A stretch of 64,000 nt of DNA from NCBI GenBank assembly GCA_964035575.1, contig OZ037916.1, positions 1,054,001 through 1,118,000 of the forward strand, written 5' to 3'. This document shows positions 34,369-44,309 of the stretch, piece by piece. The translations under genes were made by a program, and so were the position numbers. Position 1 is the first letter of the stretch, and each line of letters starts with the position of its first letter. The notes under the pieces are model-generated. The model worked only from the letters and a program-made list of their open reading frames with translations, did no database searches and had not been told where the DNA came from. This stretch comes from Rhynchopus sp. YZ270_cl-10. Taxonomy: Eukaryota; Euglenozoa; Diplonemea; Diplonemida; Diplonemidae.

Positions 34369-36156
34369 ATGAAACGCAACCGCGATAGCGAGGATGATTC
34401 CTCCTCTGATTCTGATGAGCATGATACCAAGCGTGCACGCACCGGTGGACTTGGTGTGGATGCGGACAACACCCTAGAAGGCGTGGACATGGTGAACAAA
34501 CAGTACGGTGTGCTCAAGACGCTGTTCACCGCGAACATCAATAAGCGGGAGGCGCATGAGGACGACCCGAACAAATTCATGGAAAGCGAGCTGGAGCTGG
34601 ATGAGCAGATCGCGGAGTTCAAAATCGCCTCGACCGTCCCCGAGAGCTACACGACGCTGGTCAAGCACGGTGTGGTCGACGTTCTCATGCAGCTTCTCGA
34701 CCACGAGAACCTCGACATCGTCAGCTCCACTGTCGACCTTCTCAAAGAACTCACCGACACTGACGCCATTGAAGAATGCGCCTCCTCCGTCTGCCTTCCC
34801 GCGAAGCTTGCGGAATACAACGTACTTAAATACCTTCTCCTCATCATCGACCGCGTCATGGTGGGTGGCGGTATTACGGACATCGAAGAGCAAGAAGAAT
34901 CCTGCTACAACACACTTCTTGTCATTGATAACATCATAGAAAACGCGCCAGAAGCGATTTGGGGGACAGAAGAGTCAGAAAATGGAGATAAAAACCGTGG
35001 ACAGACGGAGGACCTGGTGGCATACCTTCTTAGAAACCTGCTTAGTACACCTGGCGCGCAGGGGGTGAAGTTCCTATTGGTGCGTAACCTCTCGGCGGAG
35101 GTGTTGTCCAACTTGCTTCAAATCAGTCCAAAGCTGGCAGCGCACTTCGCAACCTTCTTTGTTCATAAGAACGGTCTCCTGCCTCAGGTTGACACCACTA
35201 CAGGGCGTGCCGATTACACCAACCAGGAACAGAGCAGCGACAACATTAACGGCGTCTTCTGCATCCTCAAATGTCTCTCAGCGTATATCAAGGTACCCGA
35301 GGCTGATGTGTCCGAAACGGAGATAGAATATGTGGAGAATCTGTTTGACAGTCTGTGCGCTTGTTTGCTGCATGAAGAAGGGAAAAATGCGTTCAACAAA
35401 GGAACCGGGGTGAAGCTTCTCCTCAAACTGGTTCTCCCGAAGAAAAGAAAACGGAGCAAACGCGTTGACAAAGACAAAGAAGCGGCGAACACGAAACGCC
35501 TCGCTTATACCTTGAAGCACGCAGGACTCCGCGCCTTTGCCGCATCACTTCAGGACAACCCTGATGGTTGCCAAGCTTTCTTCAATGAAGAGGAAGTCTC
35601 TGCGTTAGGTGTTGTGTCCTCCTTCTTGATGCTTGCTCTGAAGAAGGGTGGAAGTGATGCGCAGAATACGCTGGAAAGCGGGGTGGTGGGGATCTTCCAC
35701 GAGCTCTTCCAGCACGCAAGCACCTCGAGCACACAGATGCAGAGGCTGGCAGCGAAGTTTGTCGAGGCCTCGCATGAGAAGACGGACCGCATGGTGGAGT
35801 TGTTGGTCAAGCATGCGAAGAGGTTGGCAGCGTTTGAGCGCCGTGCTGCGAAGCAGAGGGAGTACGTGAACGAGGCGTTCCGGATGACAGAGGCTGAGGA
35901 GGAGGCCGACAGGCTTGGGTCCGGCATGCTTGTTGTCTCGCAGGTCTCGCTTATCCTCGCACAGCTCTGTGTGTTCGAGCCACGTCTCCTCAAGCACGTC
36001 CAGCAGCAGCTCGCCATGGACAACTTCTCCCTCCAAAACATCGCCGACGAACTGTCCGCAGCCTCCACAGGGGTCGACACCCCGGACGCTCCCCCTCCAA
36101 CAAAGTTTCAAAGCTGGGCTGTCAAATTGAAAAAGGGGTTTACAAGTCTGCTGTAG
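34369..36156 (+). CDS. CTNNBL1: Beta-catenin-like protein 1 (spliceosomal)
   Basis: A 595-residue armadillo-type protein. NKFMESELELDEQIAEFKIA and the following VPESYTTLVKHGVVDVLMQL closely match the conserved start of the CTNNBL1 fold. VDLLKELTD, ENLFDSLCACLL and the C-terminal heptad-like region near DRMVELLVKHAKRLAAFERR also match. CTNNBL1 binds CDC5L in the Prp19 (NTC) complex of the spliceosome in the nucleus. A basic cluster (KKRKRSKRVDKDKE, about residue 358) lies in a central insertion and could be a nuclear localisation signal. The frame is open 45 codons upstream, but those are (CT)n leader translation; the ATG at 34369 follows a pyrimidine tract and AG. It is intronless, and its presence fits active cis splicing here. 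Confidence 0.93.
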   Translation: MKRNRDSEDDSSSDSDEHDTKRARTGGLGVDADNTLEGVDMVNKQYGVLKTLFTANINKREAHEDDPNKFMESELELDEQIAEFKIASTVPESYTTLVKHGVVDVLMQLLDHENLDIVSSTVDLLKELTDTDAIEECASSVCLPAKLAEYNVLKYLLLIIDRVMVGGGITDIEEQEESCYNTLLVIDNIIENAPEAIWGTEESENGDKNRGQTEDLVAYLLRNLLSTPGAQGVKFLLVRNLSAEVLSNLLQISPKLAAHFATFFVHKNGLLPQVDTTTGRADYTNQEQSSDNINGVFCILKCLSAYIKVPEADVSETEIEYVENLFDSLCACLLHEEGKNAFNKGTGVKLLLKLVLPKKRKRSKRVDKDKEAANTKRLAYTLKHAGLRAFAASLQDNPDGCQAFFNEEEVSALGVVSSFLMLALKKGGSDAQNTLESGVVGIFHELFQHASTSSTQMQRLAAKFVEASHEKTDRMVELLVKHAKRLAAFERRAAKQREYVNEAFRMTEAEEEADRLGSGMLVVSQVSLILAQLCVFEPRLLKHVQQQLAMDNFSLQNIADELSAASTGVDTPDAPPPTKFQSWAVKLKKGFTSLL

Positions 36157-36570
36157 ACAAAAATTCGTTTTTTAATCGAAGAAAGAGAATGAGGCTGAAG
36201 GGGAGGGAAGGGGGGGAGGGAGGGATAAAAATGCTGCCTGTGTTTAAGGGAATAACAAAAAAATAAAAGAATCAGCACACAGTACAAAAGGGAGGTGGGT
36301 GAGACAGATGAAATTCAAGATGGGGGGTCTTATCTCTTATTCCATAATGGGAAAGCTTCGCACTCCTTGGTGTAACAAAACAACAATTAAAACGAAAACT
36401 CCCCTCACCCCCTTATTACTCCTCCTGCTCTTTGACTCGGTTGCATGCCTCTTTATATTGCCTCTTTTCAGCTGCATCCACTTTTACCATTTTCAACAGG
36501 ATCCACACAAACCATACACCATATTTCCGTCTCCCCCTCCACCTTGATGCTGCAGTAGACGGTGTTGCAA
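36157..36570. other. Intergenic, nothing recognised
   Basis: A/G-rich then C/T-rich sequence. The final part, CCCCCTCCACCTTGATGCTGCAG ending at 36555 (pyrimidine tract then CAG), is a plausible splice acceptor 16 nt before the next ATG. No repeat or gene is recognised. Confidence 0.5.
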
Positions 36571-37647
36571 ATGTCGTCGCTTACTGGGCGTATTTCTCCA
36601 ACCCGTCCAAGACATGGTAGTAATACCCCCACAGATCCTGCCGGAACCGCGCGGAGTTACCGCAGCGTGCCGCTGGGGTCTCCTAGCACACCAATTTTTG
36701 ACCGTGTACTGCGTGGCGGGAGCACAGCGAGCAGGGCGCCCTCGACCTACCACACGCGGGCGTCGCAGCCGACCCCGCACCAGGCCCCGACACACTACCT
36801 GGATTTGCTGCCGAAGGGGTTTCATGTGCATGGATACCGTTGTGGTGCGCAGGTTGTCGCTGCGCAGGACATTCTCCTAGGGAGTATGACCGTTGCCGCG
36901 AAGGGGTCTGGCGGCACCGTGCGTGGCCCTGCTGACAATGGAGACACCCGCCGTGTTCTGGTAGACTTTGCAACGTACCACACTGCGTTGAACGTGCTGC
37001 CCCATGAGGTTACGTTGTTCTGTGAATACCCTTCACAGTGTCCGAAGTGTGGTCTTGCTTTGCCAGACGTTCCGAAGCGTGAAATAAAAAAACACCGTCC
37101 AGCAACGGGGCTGCTTCGATTAGTGTCTACCACAACGTTGGGGGCAAGATATTACCGGATGTGGCGGGTGTGGCTGTCAGTGGTGCGGCCGGATGTAGGG
37201 GAGATCGTTCTCAATGCTATAGAAGGTGAGCTCCCTGCACCTGACGACGATGAGGACGACCCTCCACCACCACCACCCCCAGAGGAGGAAGACGACGACG
37301 TTAGCCCAGAGGCAGGGGGCGGAGGAGGAGGAGGAGGAGGAGCAGACCCAGACGTCGAGGCCGCAGAGGAAGGGTTCGCCCCACCACCTCCGGAACTCCC
37401 AGAAGCGGAGCCGGACGTCCCCCCAAGTGGTGTGCCCCTTGAACGGAACGACTTTTACGACCGTTTTCCTGAAGTGCGTCCAACACGCGCTGCGATGCGT
37501 GCATTGCAAGAGGAAAATGAACGGCTCAAAAGGGAGTTGGAAGAGCTCCGTGGTGGTGGCGGTGGTGGACCTACTGGGGGTGATGGCATCGGGGATGTGG
37601 ACGCAGACGCTGTGTTGGCAGAGCCTGAAGTGGTAGGGGAGGCTTGA
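36571..37647 (+). CDS. Unknown protein: acidic/proline/glycine linker and C-terminal coiled coil
   Basis: 358 residues, not recognised. Residues ~1-75 are S/T/P/R-rich. Residues ~80-210 look folded (LPKGFHVHGYRCGAQVVAAQ, then CEYPSQCPKCGLAL, with a CxxC pair that could bind metal). Residues ~215-300 are low complexity: acidic runs, seven prolines, a run of nine glycines. The last part has MRALQEENERLKRELEELR, a short coiled coil followed by glycines. There is no signal peptide or membrane helix. The composition is G+C-rich like the other genes, and the frame runs unbroken for over 1 kb, so it is very likely real. The start at 36571 follows a pyrimidine tract and CAG. Confidence 0.75.
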   Translation: MSSLTGRISPTRPRHGSNTPTDPAGTARSYRSVPLGSPSTPIFDRVLRGGSTASRAPSTYHTRASQPTPHQAPTHYLDLLPKGFHVHGYRCGAQVVAAQDILLGSMTVAAKGSGGTVRGPADNGDTRRVLVDFATYHTALNVLPHEVTLFCEYPSQCPKCGLALPDVPKREIKKHRPATGLLRLVSTTTLGARYYRMWRVWLSVVRPDVGEIVLNAIEGELPAPDDDEDDPPPPPPPEEEDDDVSPEAGGGGGGGGGADPDVEAAEEGFAPPPPELPEAEPDVPPSGVPLERNDFYDRFPEVRPTRAAMRALQEENERLKRELEELRGGGGGGPTGGDGIGDVDADAVLAEPEVVGEA

Positions 37648-37691
37648 TATCCCCACAAAAGAGCTGCTATTGTCTTTTAGCTTGCCAACCG

Positions 37692-38215
37692 TTTTTCAAC
37701 CTACCTTCCTTCACCCCCCTGTAAGGGCAACCGTAGGTGAAGTAAGGTATAGTATTGAAATCGATGTGGGGGGGGGAAAGGGTCAATTTTACAAACCCGG
37801 ATTTTGAGGAAAATTTTAGCTGAAAATGGGCCCCACGTATAAGGAACCGGGCTCATATTTCTCAAAATTTAAGTGGTCAAAAAATTGTCCAATTTTCGAG
37901 ATTGACCCCACCACTGCACGGGCGGAGCCCAAAAATGCAAATAAGGACCCTTTTTTCAACCTACCTTCCTTCACCCCCCTGTAAGGGTAACCGTAGGTGA
38001 AGTAAGGTATAGTATTGAAATCGATGTGGGGGGGGAAAGGGTCAATTTTACAAACCCGGATTTTGAGGAAAATTTTAGCTGAAAATGGGCCCCACGTATA
38101 AGGAACCGGGCTCATATTTCTCAAAATTTAAGTGGTCAAAAAATTGTCCAATTTTCGAGATTGACCCCACCACTGCACGGGCGGAGCCCAAAAATGCAAA
38201 TAAGGACCCTTTTTA
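37692..38215. repeat. Direct tandem duplication, 261-bp unit
   Basis: Two near-identical copies (about 37692-37952 and 37953-38215). They differ, as far as I can read, by one substitution (GGGCAACC against GGGTAACC) and one base in a G-run. Each unit contains AGTATTGAAATCGATGTGGG, CCCGGATTTTGAGGAAAATT, AAATTTAAGTGGTCAAAAAA and GATTGACCCCACCACTGCAC. Diverged copies of parts occur at 12510-12590 (- sense), 28145-28235, 29094-29218 and 38925-39015 (- sense). Confidence 0.9.
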
Positions 38216-38449
38216 ATTTGTTCTCTTGAAATGTGTAATTTCAAGTTTTCCAGAAAAAAAATAACAACTGATCCTACAAGGGTTGAAGGAAGGTGTGTGG
38301 AAAACAACAACAAAACAAGGAATTGCTAAGAAAAAGAACGAGGTGTGCTGTGGGAAACTCCGCGCGATTTTCGAAACCAACATAGCAGCCTGGCGCTTTG
38401 CTGGGTGGTGCTGATGCGCATGATGTGATCGACGACAGTTAGTCGTCTG

Positions 38450-38720
38450 TGTTCCTTGCGCACTCCTCCTCCGGCGACGACGATGAGTGGGAGGCTGTGG
38501 ACGACGACGACGTGGAACGCGCCGACCATCGATCGAGCAAATGGTACTGGACGAAGAGGGGTCTGAGGATGACAGCCCCCGTTCTTGAACGTTTCAAGTG
38601 CAGGCGTCCCAGTGGTTGTGGCAGCGTTTTCGCATACCTGCAGAAGAGCAGAGTGTAGATTATTTCTACAGGGCGGTGTTCAGGAGTGTGGGTCCCCCCA
38701 TAACCACAGCACACCCCGTT
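38450..38720 (+). pseudogene. Coding-like relic, copy 2 of a dispersed pair
   Basis: Reads DDDEWEAVDDDDVERADHR in one frame and QASQWLWQRFRI, EEQSVDYFYRAVF in another, with GCACACCCCG then a T-run at the end. It is shared with 15099-15440. I do not recognise the family. Confidence 0.4.
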
Positions 38721-38765
38721 TTTTTTCCGATAGCAATTACTTGTTTTTTTTTTTTCTTCAAGAAA

Positions 38766-39508
38766 GGGAAGGCATATAAAACATTTTGGCGGACATTTTC
38801 CGTGTAATTTTTTGGAGGCGGGGGGGTGGGGGGGTGTCGGACATTTTTTTTTTTTATTTTTATTTTTTCCCGCTGGTTTTTGGGTGACAGGGTGCGGATT
38901 CATGACCCAAAACACAGTTTTTTGGCATTTCCCGAATCCGTCCAGAAAGTGGTGGGGTCGATGTTGAAAATTGGACAATTTTTTGACCACTTAAATTTTT
39001 GAAAATATGAGCCCGGTCACTAATAGGTGGGCCCATTTTCGGCCAAAAAATGCTCATGAAATCGAAAAATTTTCCCTGGAAAAACAGTGGGTTTTCAGCC
39101 CCAAAACATGCCGATTGGCATTTCCGGAATCTGTCCGCGCTGTGGTGGGGTCAATTTGCCGAAGTGGCCAAGTTCTTGGTTTTGGTCAAAATGAGCGTAA
39201 GGTAAAGGGCAACGTAAACCCCACACCTAGATTTTCTCCCTCTGATGCTGAAACCGTGAAAATGTGCGAAAACACCGGCATTTGCATTTTCGGAATCTGT
39301 CCGTTGTGTGGTGGGGTCAATTCGCCGAAATGGACGATTTTTTATTAATTTTGGTCAAAATCGTGTACAACCCCGGTAAAAAACCCCCAAATGTCCGCAA
39401 TTTTCAGACCAAGAAAAAAAAAAAAAAAAAATGTCCGCCAAAAATCTGGTCCGTGGGGGGTGGGGGGGAGTCGGACAATGTCCGCCAAAATGTTTTATAT
39501 GCCTTCCC
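38766..39508. mobile_element. TIR element with 32-bp ends and three internal repeats
   Basis: The left end GGGAAGGCATATAAAACATT (continuing TTGGCGGACATT) is matched by its complement ending at 39508. The interior has three copies of a unit around GGCATTTCCGGAATCTGTCC and TGGTGGGGTC, at about 38917, 39115 and 39280, each followed by a TTGACCACTT- or TTTTGGTC-like segment. No target duplication is clear (AAA on both sides at most). There is no transposase. Confidence 0.65.
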
Positions 39509-39766
39509 AAATAATCAAGACCTTATTCTTGACGGGGCTTTTCCCCCCTGTATGTAGACACATTTGTTCGAATAATAAAAAGTTTTTCCCTATCTTTCTC
39601 AAAAAAATGCCCCCATCGCTTCATCTCAAATTGAACAAATACTGAACATCTTTGCTGATAAAACCCTCAACAAATGGATGTAAGACCGATTGGGTTTCAA
39701 CACTTTCCTCACAGACAACCATCTCTCTCTCTCTCTCTCTTTCCCCCTTCCCTCTTCCCCCACACA

Positions 39767-40759
39767 ATGGCTACACCTACACCTACCCCTACTTCGACCT
39801 CTACCCATATACCCCGCGGTTTAGATGATAAAGAGTCTCTCGCTAAGTTGGTCGGCGATTTAGAACTGCGAGATCTGATGGAACAAACCAAAGCGAGCGA
39901 CACAGAGCAGCCGCAACGTCTGTCTGATGCTGATGCGATGGCATATGTTGATGCGCAACGGCTCCCGCCTCGCGACGCGACGTGGAGGGAACGGATGTTT
40001 TCATGGCTCTGGCCTGAATCACGCCGGGGCGTTTCTAAAGAAGACGTGCACGGCTTTGAGTCTCTTCTCTTCAAAAAGCTAGGCTCCACGCCGCAACGTT
40101 GTGGCACCGCGCGTCTCTCCGCTTTAGAACGAACCGGAGAGTTAAAACGGAAGATCCTTACCTCCAAGCCCACCTCCGATACGCTAGACATGCTACAACT
40201 CGAAGAGTTCATGACACACAATAACCCTGCAGCGTTAAAGCAGGTTTTAGAAGAGCGTGCAGCAGCACCGCCAGCTCCTCCTCCACCACCTCCTCCACGC
40301 AAAAGCGAGCCGCGTCGTCGCAGGCAGCCAAGCGAGTCGGGGTCTGCTTCTTATGCAGTGAGAGGCGGTGGTGTGCAGTCTGCGTTAGCGCAGATGCGGG
40401 CAAGGAAAGGGGCGGGAGGAGGGGGAGGGGGACGGTCAGTATTGGAAGCGTTGTCTGCAGATCGGGAGAGGGAAGGGGAGGAGAGGAGCGTGCCTGGGAA
40501 GGATGGTGTGTCGCTGCCCAAGCCAACGGAGGCTGAGGTGCGGCGGGTTGTGGCGCAGAACACTGTGCACTTCGGTGCGGCGCCACGCCCCACGAAAGGT
40601 GACACCCGTGTCCCCCTCCCCGTCGCCCTGCTCCTCCCGCTTCTCCTCGTCGCAGCGCAGCTGTGTGTGACGTACTACATAGTACCACACCTCTTTCACG
40701 ATTTCTGGCAGCGAAATGGCTTTGCAGAAGGGTTTGCGGAGTTTGCGGGGGTAGGGTGA
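39767..40759 (+). CDS. Unknown protein with a C-terminal membrane anchor
   Basis: 330 residues, not recognised. The N terminus is a T/P repeat. The body is hydrophilic with SWLWPESRR and DMLQLEEFMTHNNPAALKQV segments. A proline run lies at about 165-180, an R-rich stretch at about 180-190, and a glycine run at about 225. Near the C terminus, VALLLPLLLVAAQLCVTYYI (about 290-315) is one strong membrane helix followed by about 20 residues. This is the layout of a tail-anchored protein with a large cytosolic part. The start at 39767 follows CTTCCCCCACACA and an acceptor-like CTCACAG at 39714. The frame opens 31 codons earlier, but those translate a (CT)n tract. Confidence 0.75.
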   Translation: MATPTPTPTSTSTHIPRGLDDKESLAKLVGDLELRDLMEQTKASDTEQPQRLSDADAMAYVDAQRLPPRDATWRERMFSWLWPESRRGVSKEDVHGFESLLFKKLGSTPQRCGTARLSALERTGELKRKILTSKPTSDTLDMLQLEEFMTHNNPAALKQVLEERAAAPPAPPPPPPPRKSEPRRRRQPSESGSASYAVRGGGVQSALAQMRARKGAGGGGGGRSVLEALSADREREGEERSVPGKDGVSLPKPTEAEVRRVVAQNTVHFGAAPRPTKGDTRVPLPVALLLPLLLVAAQLCVTYYIVPHLFHDFWQRNGFAEGFAEFAGVG

Positions 40760-41512
40760 AAAGGTGATGTGTGTGGTGTTATTTTCTTGGGAAAATGTTC
40801 TGAAAATTGTTCTCTTCTCAATGAAATACACGTTTTTTTTTTTTTTTGTGAGATGGAAGACCTTTGGGTGGGGGCGGCGGGGGTTTTGGCTTATATGCAA
40901 AATGAAAAATGCTTGAGGTTCGATAACCTAGAGAGAATCAGTGCCCTGTCCGATGTACGGTGAGGTGTTTGCACTATTCAACTTCTCTTTGGTGTATGCT
41001 TTCTCTGCTTTGAAACTTGAAAGTATTTGAAACGTGGTGTGTTTAGATGAGTTGCAATTGTGTTCGGAGTTACCGACCACAAGAGGGCTACCCGAAAAAA
41101 ATGTAGGTTTGTGAGAAAGAGAGACGTGGCGGAGAGTCCCTTACGGAAGTCTCTCACCACTCACCCTGTGTTACAAAGAAAGTCTGACTGGGTAAAACGG
41201 CGTTTTTTACTTGTTTTTCATGATTTTTCAAAATGGTCGAAAATCGTGTTTAATACTGCTTCCCACCCCATATGGCCCAAACCACGTCGTTCTGACACCC
41301 TCCAAAAGAAAAGGTCCTTTTTGCTGCCTGTCTTTGTGTAAGAACAGCAATGTATCAAACAAACGAACCCCCCTCCACCTACCGCTCATGTTATCGGAAG
41401 CCTGACTCCTCTTTTTGTGATTAGCCCCCAAAAAACCCCCTCAACTATCCTACTCTGCATCACAACAGGATAAATACCTCTCTCCCCCTCATACCCACCC
41501 CCCTCCCCAAGT
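40760..41512. other. Intergenic with one R2 repeat
   Basis: An R2 copy at about 40915-40990 contains GAGGTTCGATAACCT. The rest is AT-rich, and the last 60 bases are C/T-rich (CTCCCCCTCATACCCACCCC) before the next ATG. No gene is seen. Confidence 0.6.
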
Positions 41513-44309
41513 ATGTTTGCCTTGTCTCTTGAACGCACAGCCAGTCAGATAGTGTCTATCCTCAAGGAAGAGAGGGAGACGTTGTGGGAAGACAAGAAGA
41601 TACTGCAGGAGCAGATACGAGCATTACAGAGGTGCAAGAAGGAAGAGGTGGCCGTCGAAGAACTGTGGGACCTCGACGTCTACCTGCACCTCACGAACGA
41701 CAACCGCACCAGCGAGCAAAGCAAGGAAATAATCAACGCCACGATCACCAAGCTCAAGGTGAAGGAGAACAAGCTCGAGGTGAAGGAGACGGTATGAAAA
41801 AACACATATGTGGTTGCACTGTCTGTGTGACTTTTGGAGGCCTGGCGAGAGGTCTACTTGCTATTCATGCCCATTTTTTTATTTTATGAGCTGCCAAATA
41901 AAGTTTCCCATACAGTGCGGCGCCATATTACGGGGGCGCATAATTATGGGTAACTCCAATATTTACCCATAATTATGCGCCCCGTAATATTGCGCACCCG
42001 TAATAAAACTTTTTTTTTTTCAAAAAAAAATTCTTCACAATCCATTGTGGATGACCTCACACATGTCACTCTCCTCCCAGGCGTCTGACACTCTGCCGCT
42101 TTGTGTCCTCTGCCACCGCAACCCCTACACCGGCGCCTCTTCGTGGCTTGCCCATCCTCCAAGGACAGCAAACTGGCAATTTCCTCCCTCAGTAGAAGCT
42201 TCCGATTCGCCTCCTCTTCCTTCTCAGCAGACGTCCTGATGGTGAAGGCGGATGGCACACGAAGGATTCACGGTGCTGGAGCAAGACATCTGCCACACTG
42301 CCATAGGAAGTGCAACTGGGGGCTTTCCTCGTCGATGTAACATTGATGACTTCACCCAATCGTGTTGCCCCTGCTTTTTATGTCACAATTGTTGAAATGT
42401 TCGCCACGACGCGCAATATTTTCGAGGTTTTTACGACGCACAGTGGAGCTTGCACAGGTGGCAACTACCATTCCAACAATTTTTCTAAAAAAAAAAAATA
42501 AAAAAAAAAAGTTTCATTACGGGCGCGCATAATTATGGGTAAATCCATTTTTTACCCATAATTATGCGCCCCGTAATATCGCGCACCCGTAATATTGCGC
42601 CACCGTAATATGGCGCCGCACTGTAGATTCCTGAAGAAAAAGTCGAAACACAATACAGCCTTAATAGACGTCTCTGCTTCCCCCCTTCCCTTCCCTTCCC
42701 AGTACCTAGGCACGGAGACTCATTAGGAGTGTTGTACATTCACTTTTCCCTTCACTCCACAGAGATTGATGCGGCTGGAGAGTTCGCGCAGGACTCTTGA
42801 GAAGCTGAGCTGGACCCGGCGGGTGAATGAGGGGAACGAAAGTCAGAGTATAATGGTCCGTGAGATGGAGGAATTGGTGGAGTGCTTGAAAAGAAAGGGG
42901 AAGAAAGAGATCATCATGGTGCCTTCTGAGCTTCGCTGCGTGCACAGCAGCTGCATATTCCCAAGGAGATGCTACTCGAAGGCGTTGCAATACGTCGTGC
43001 AGAAGCGGGAGGAAAGCGTCTACCATAGGATATTCCGTTTCGCAGGCACCCCAGGCGTAGGGCAGACGACCTTCCGTTATTGGGTCTTGCGGAGGTGGCT
43101 CTTGGGCAAAATGAAGGGTCTCCCTGAGTTCAGGCACCTGCTCTTCTCCGTTGGCACTGAGAAGCTCTACCTCCTCAGCAAGCATGATGATGGAACTGTG
43201 AGTGTGGCTTCTCCTGGTCCAGCCGGCGAGGTTTTCAGCGGGATTCACAGCTGGAGCGAGGATTGCCTCGGTGTGGTGGAGCTAAGCCAGCCCGGGAGAG
43301 GGATCCACGACATGGCAGAGACATGCCCATGTGTGAGCCTGCTGATGATTGTGGGATCACCTGGGAAGTTCAGCAGGAAGGTGTCATGCTTCAAAGGCAG
43401 GGTTTCTCCGACGTTCTATTTCCCAGTGTGGGATGAAGAAGAAGTGTCGAAGCTGCCCATAGAACTTTTCGAGGGCACCAACGTCGATGAGGCAGAAAAA
43501 AGGAGACGTTATGTTGAACACGGAGGTGTACTTAGATTGATGAAATTTCATCCCGATACAGCCCAATCGCAAATAGAAGAATCGATGAATTTCTTGTACA
43601 GCGACACAATCAGACAAGTGGTTTATGGCTGTGTGGTGGAAGAGGCAGACAGACTGTTGAAATTCAATAAAGACGAGAGGGTTGAGTCGTTCATCAGTAA
43701 GCATGTTGCAAGGTTAGTCGTGAAGAATCTGAATTCTCACAGGATGAGATCATCGCGTTCTTGAAAACTGTCTCGAGCAGCGTCTCGTCACGAAACGCCT
43801 TCTACAGAAGCTTTTTTGAAGAGCGTTTCGGACGTGACTTCAGCGAGCGTACTATACATCTGGTTCTGAGCGGTGGGGCCACGCTAATGGGTCCAGAAAG
43901 CGGTATGCTCACCTATGAGAGGACGCAGCAGACCTTGCAACTAGACACCCTATACCGACCACCAGCTTGTTTCCAAGGGATCGACTTCTTCATTCTGAAG
44001 CCCGATTGCCACGTCTATCTCCTGCAGACCACTGTCACGAGCACCCACACACCCGCCGACTTCACCCACAATGACCATGCAGAGCTCCAGCAGAAGCTGT
44101 GCAAACACTACAAGCTGGGGAAGAAGCAGAAACCAAAGCTGCACATGCTCTACGTGGTGCCGGATGCGGAGACAACGTTCGCGGCTCCCTCGTTGCCCAA
44201 AAAGTGTACTCACACAGTTGCTTGGCCAGAGCGTGCTGTGCTGCGCCGCAGAAAGAGGAAGACCTCGCCGCATCCTGATGAGGCGAAGAAGAAGAAGAAG
44301 AAGAACTGA
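41513..44309 (+). pseudogene. CRN/RHS-type P-loop NTPase plus nuclease gene, apparently broken
   Basis: A fossil-like copy of the Crinkler/retrotransposon-hot-spot (CRN-RHS) effector family. An N-terminal coiled-coil exon (from 41513) is followed by an intron of about 970 bp, then the main body. Parts in order: a linker, a P-loop-like NTPase segment (FAGTPGVG), an ATPase core, and a C-terminal region that looks like the family's PD-(D/E)xK-type nuclease fold (near GIDFFILKPDCHVYLLQTTV), ending in a lysine-rich tail. The family, shared by trypanosome RHS genes and oomycete or fungal Crinklers, is thought to derive from transposon-linked toxins. The reading frame appears interrupted about once, and the NTPase looks degenerate, so I treat it as a relic. 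A DNA transposon is nested in the intron. Confidence 0.7.
41913..42623 (-). mobile_element. Pogo/Tigger-like MITE inside the CRN/RHS intron
   Basis: The ends are CAGTGCGGCGCCATATTACG and its exact complement, with TA on both sides (41911-41912 and 42624-42625). Subterminal CATAATTATGGGTAA hairpins occur at both ends. CAGT-type ends with a TA duplication match the pogo branch of Tc1/mariner. On the - strand a 105-codon open frame (42258 to 41944) carries CRGCGGRGHKAAEC, a CCHC zinc knuckle (C-x2-C-x4-H-x4-C), probably the tail of a lost transposase. The catalytic domain is absent. The element lies wholly within the intron. Confidence 0.8.

Larger units (their letters stand above)
37648..39766. 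other. Intergenic: tandem duplication, relic and TIR element
   Basis: Holds the 261-bp tandem duplication (37692-38215), a coding-like relic (38450-38720) and a TIR element (38766-39508), each listed separately. The stretch from 39509 to 39766 is AT-rich and ends in a (CT)n and C-rich leader before the next gene. No gene is supported. Confidence 0.6.
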
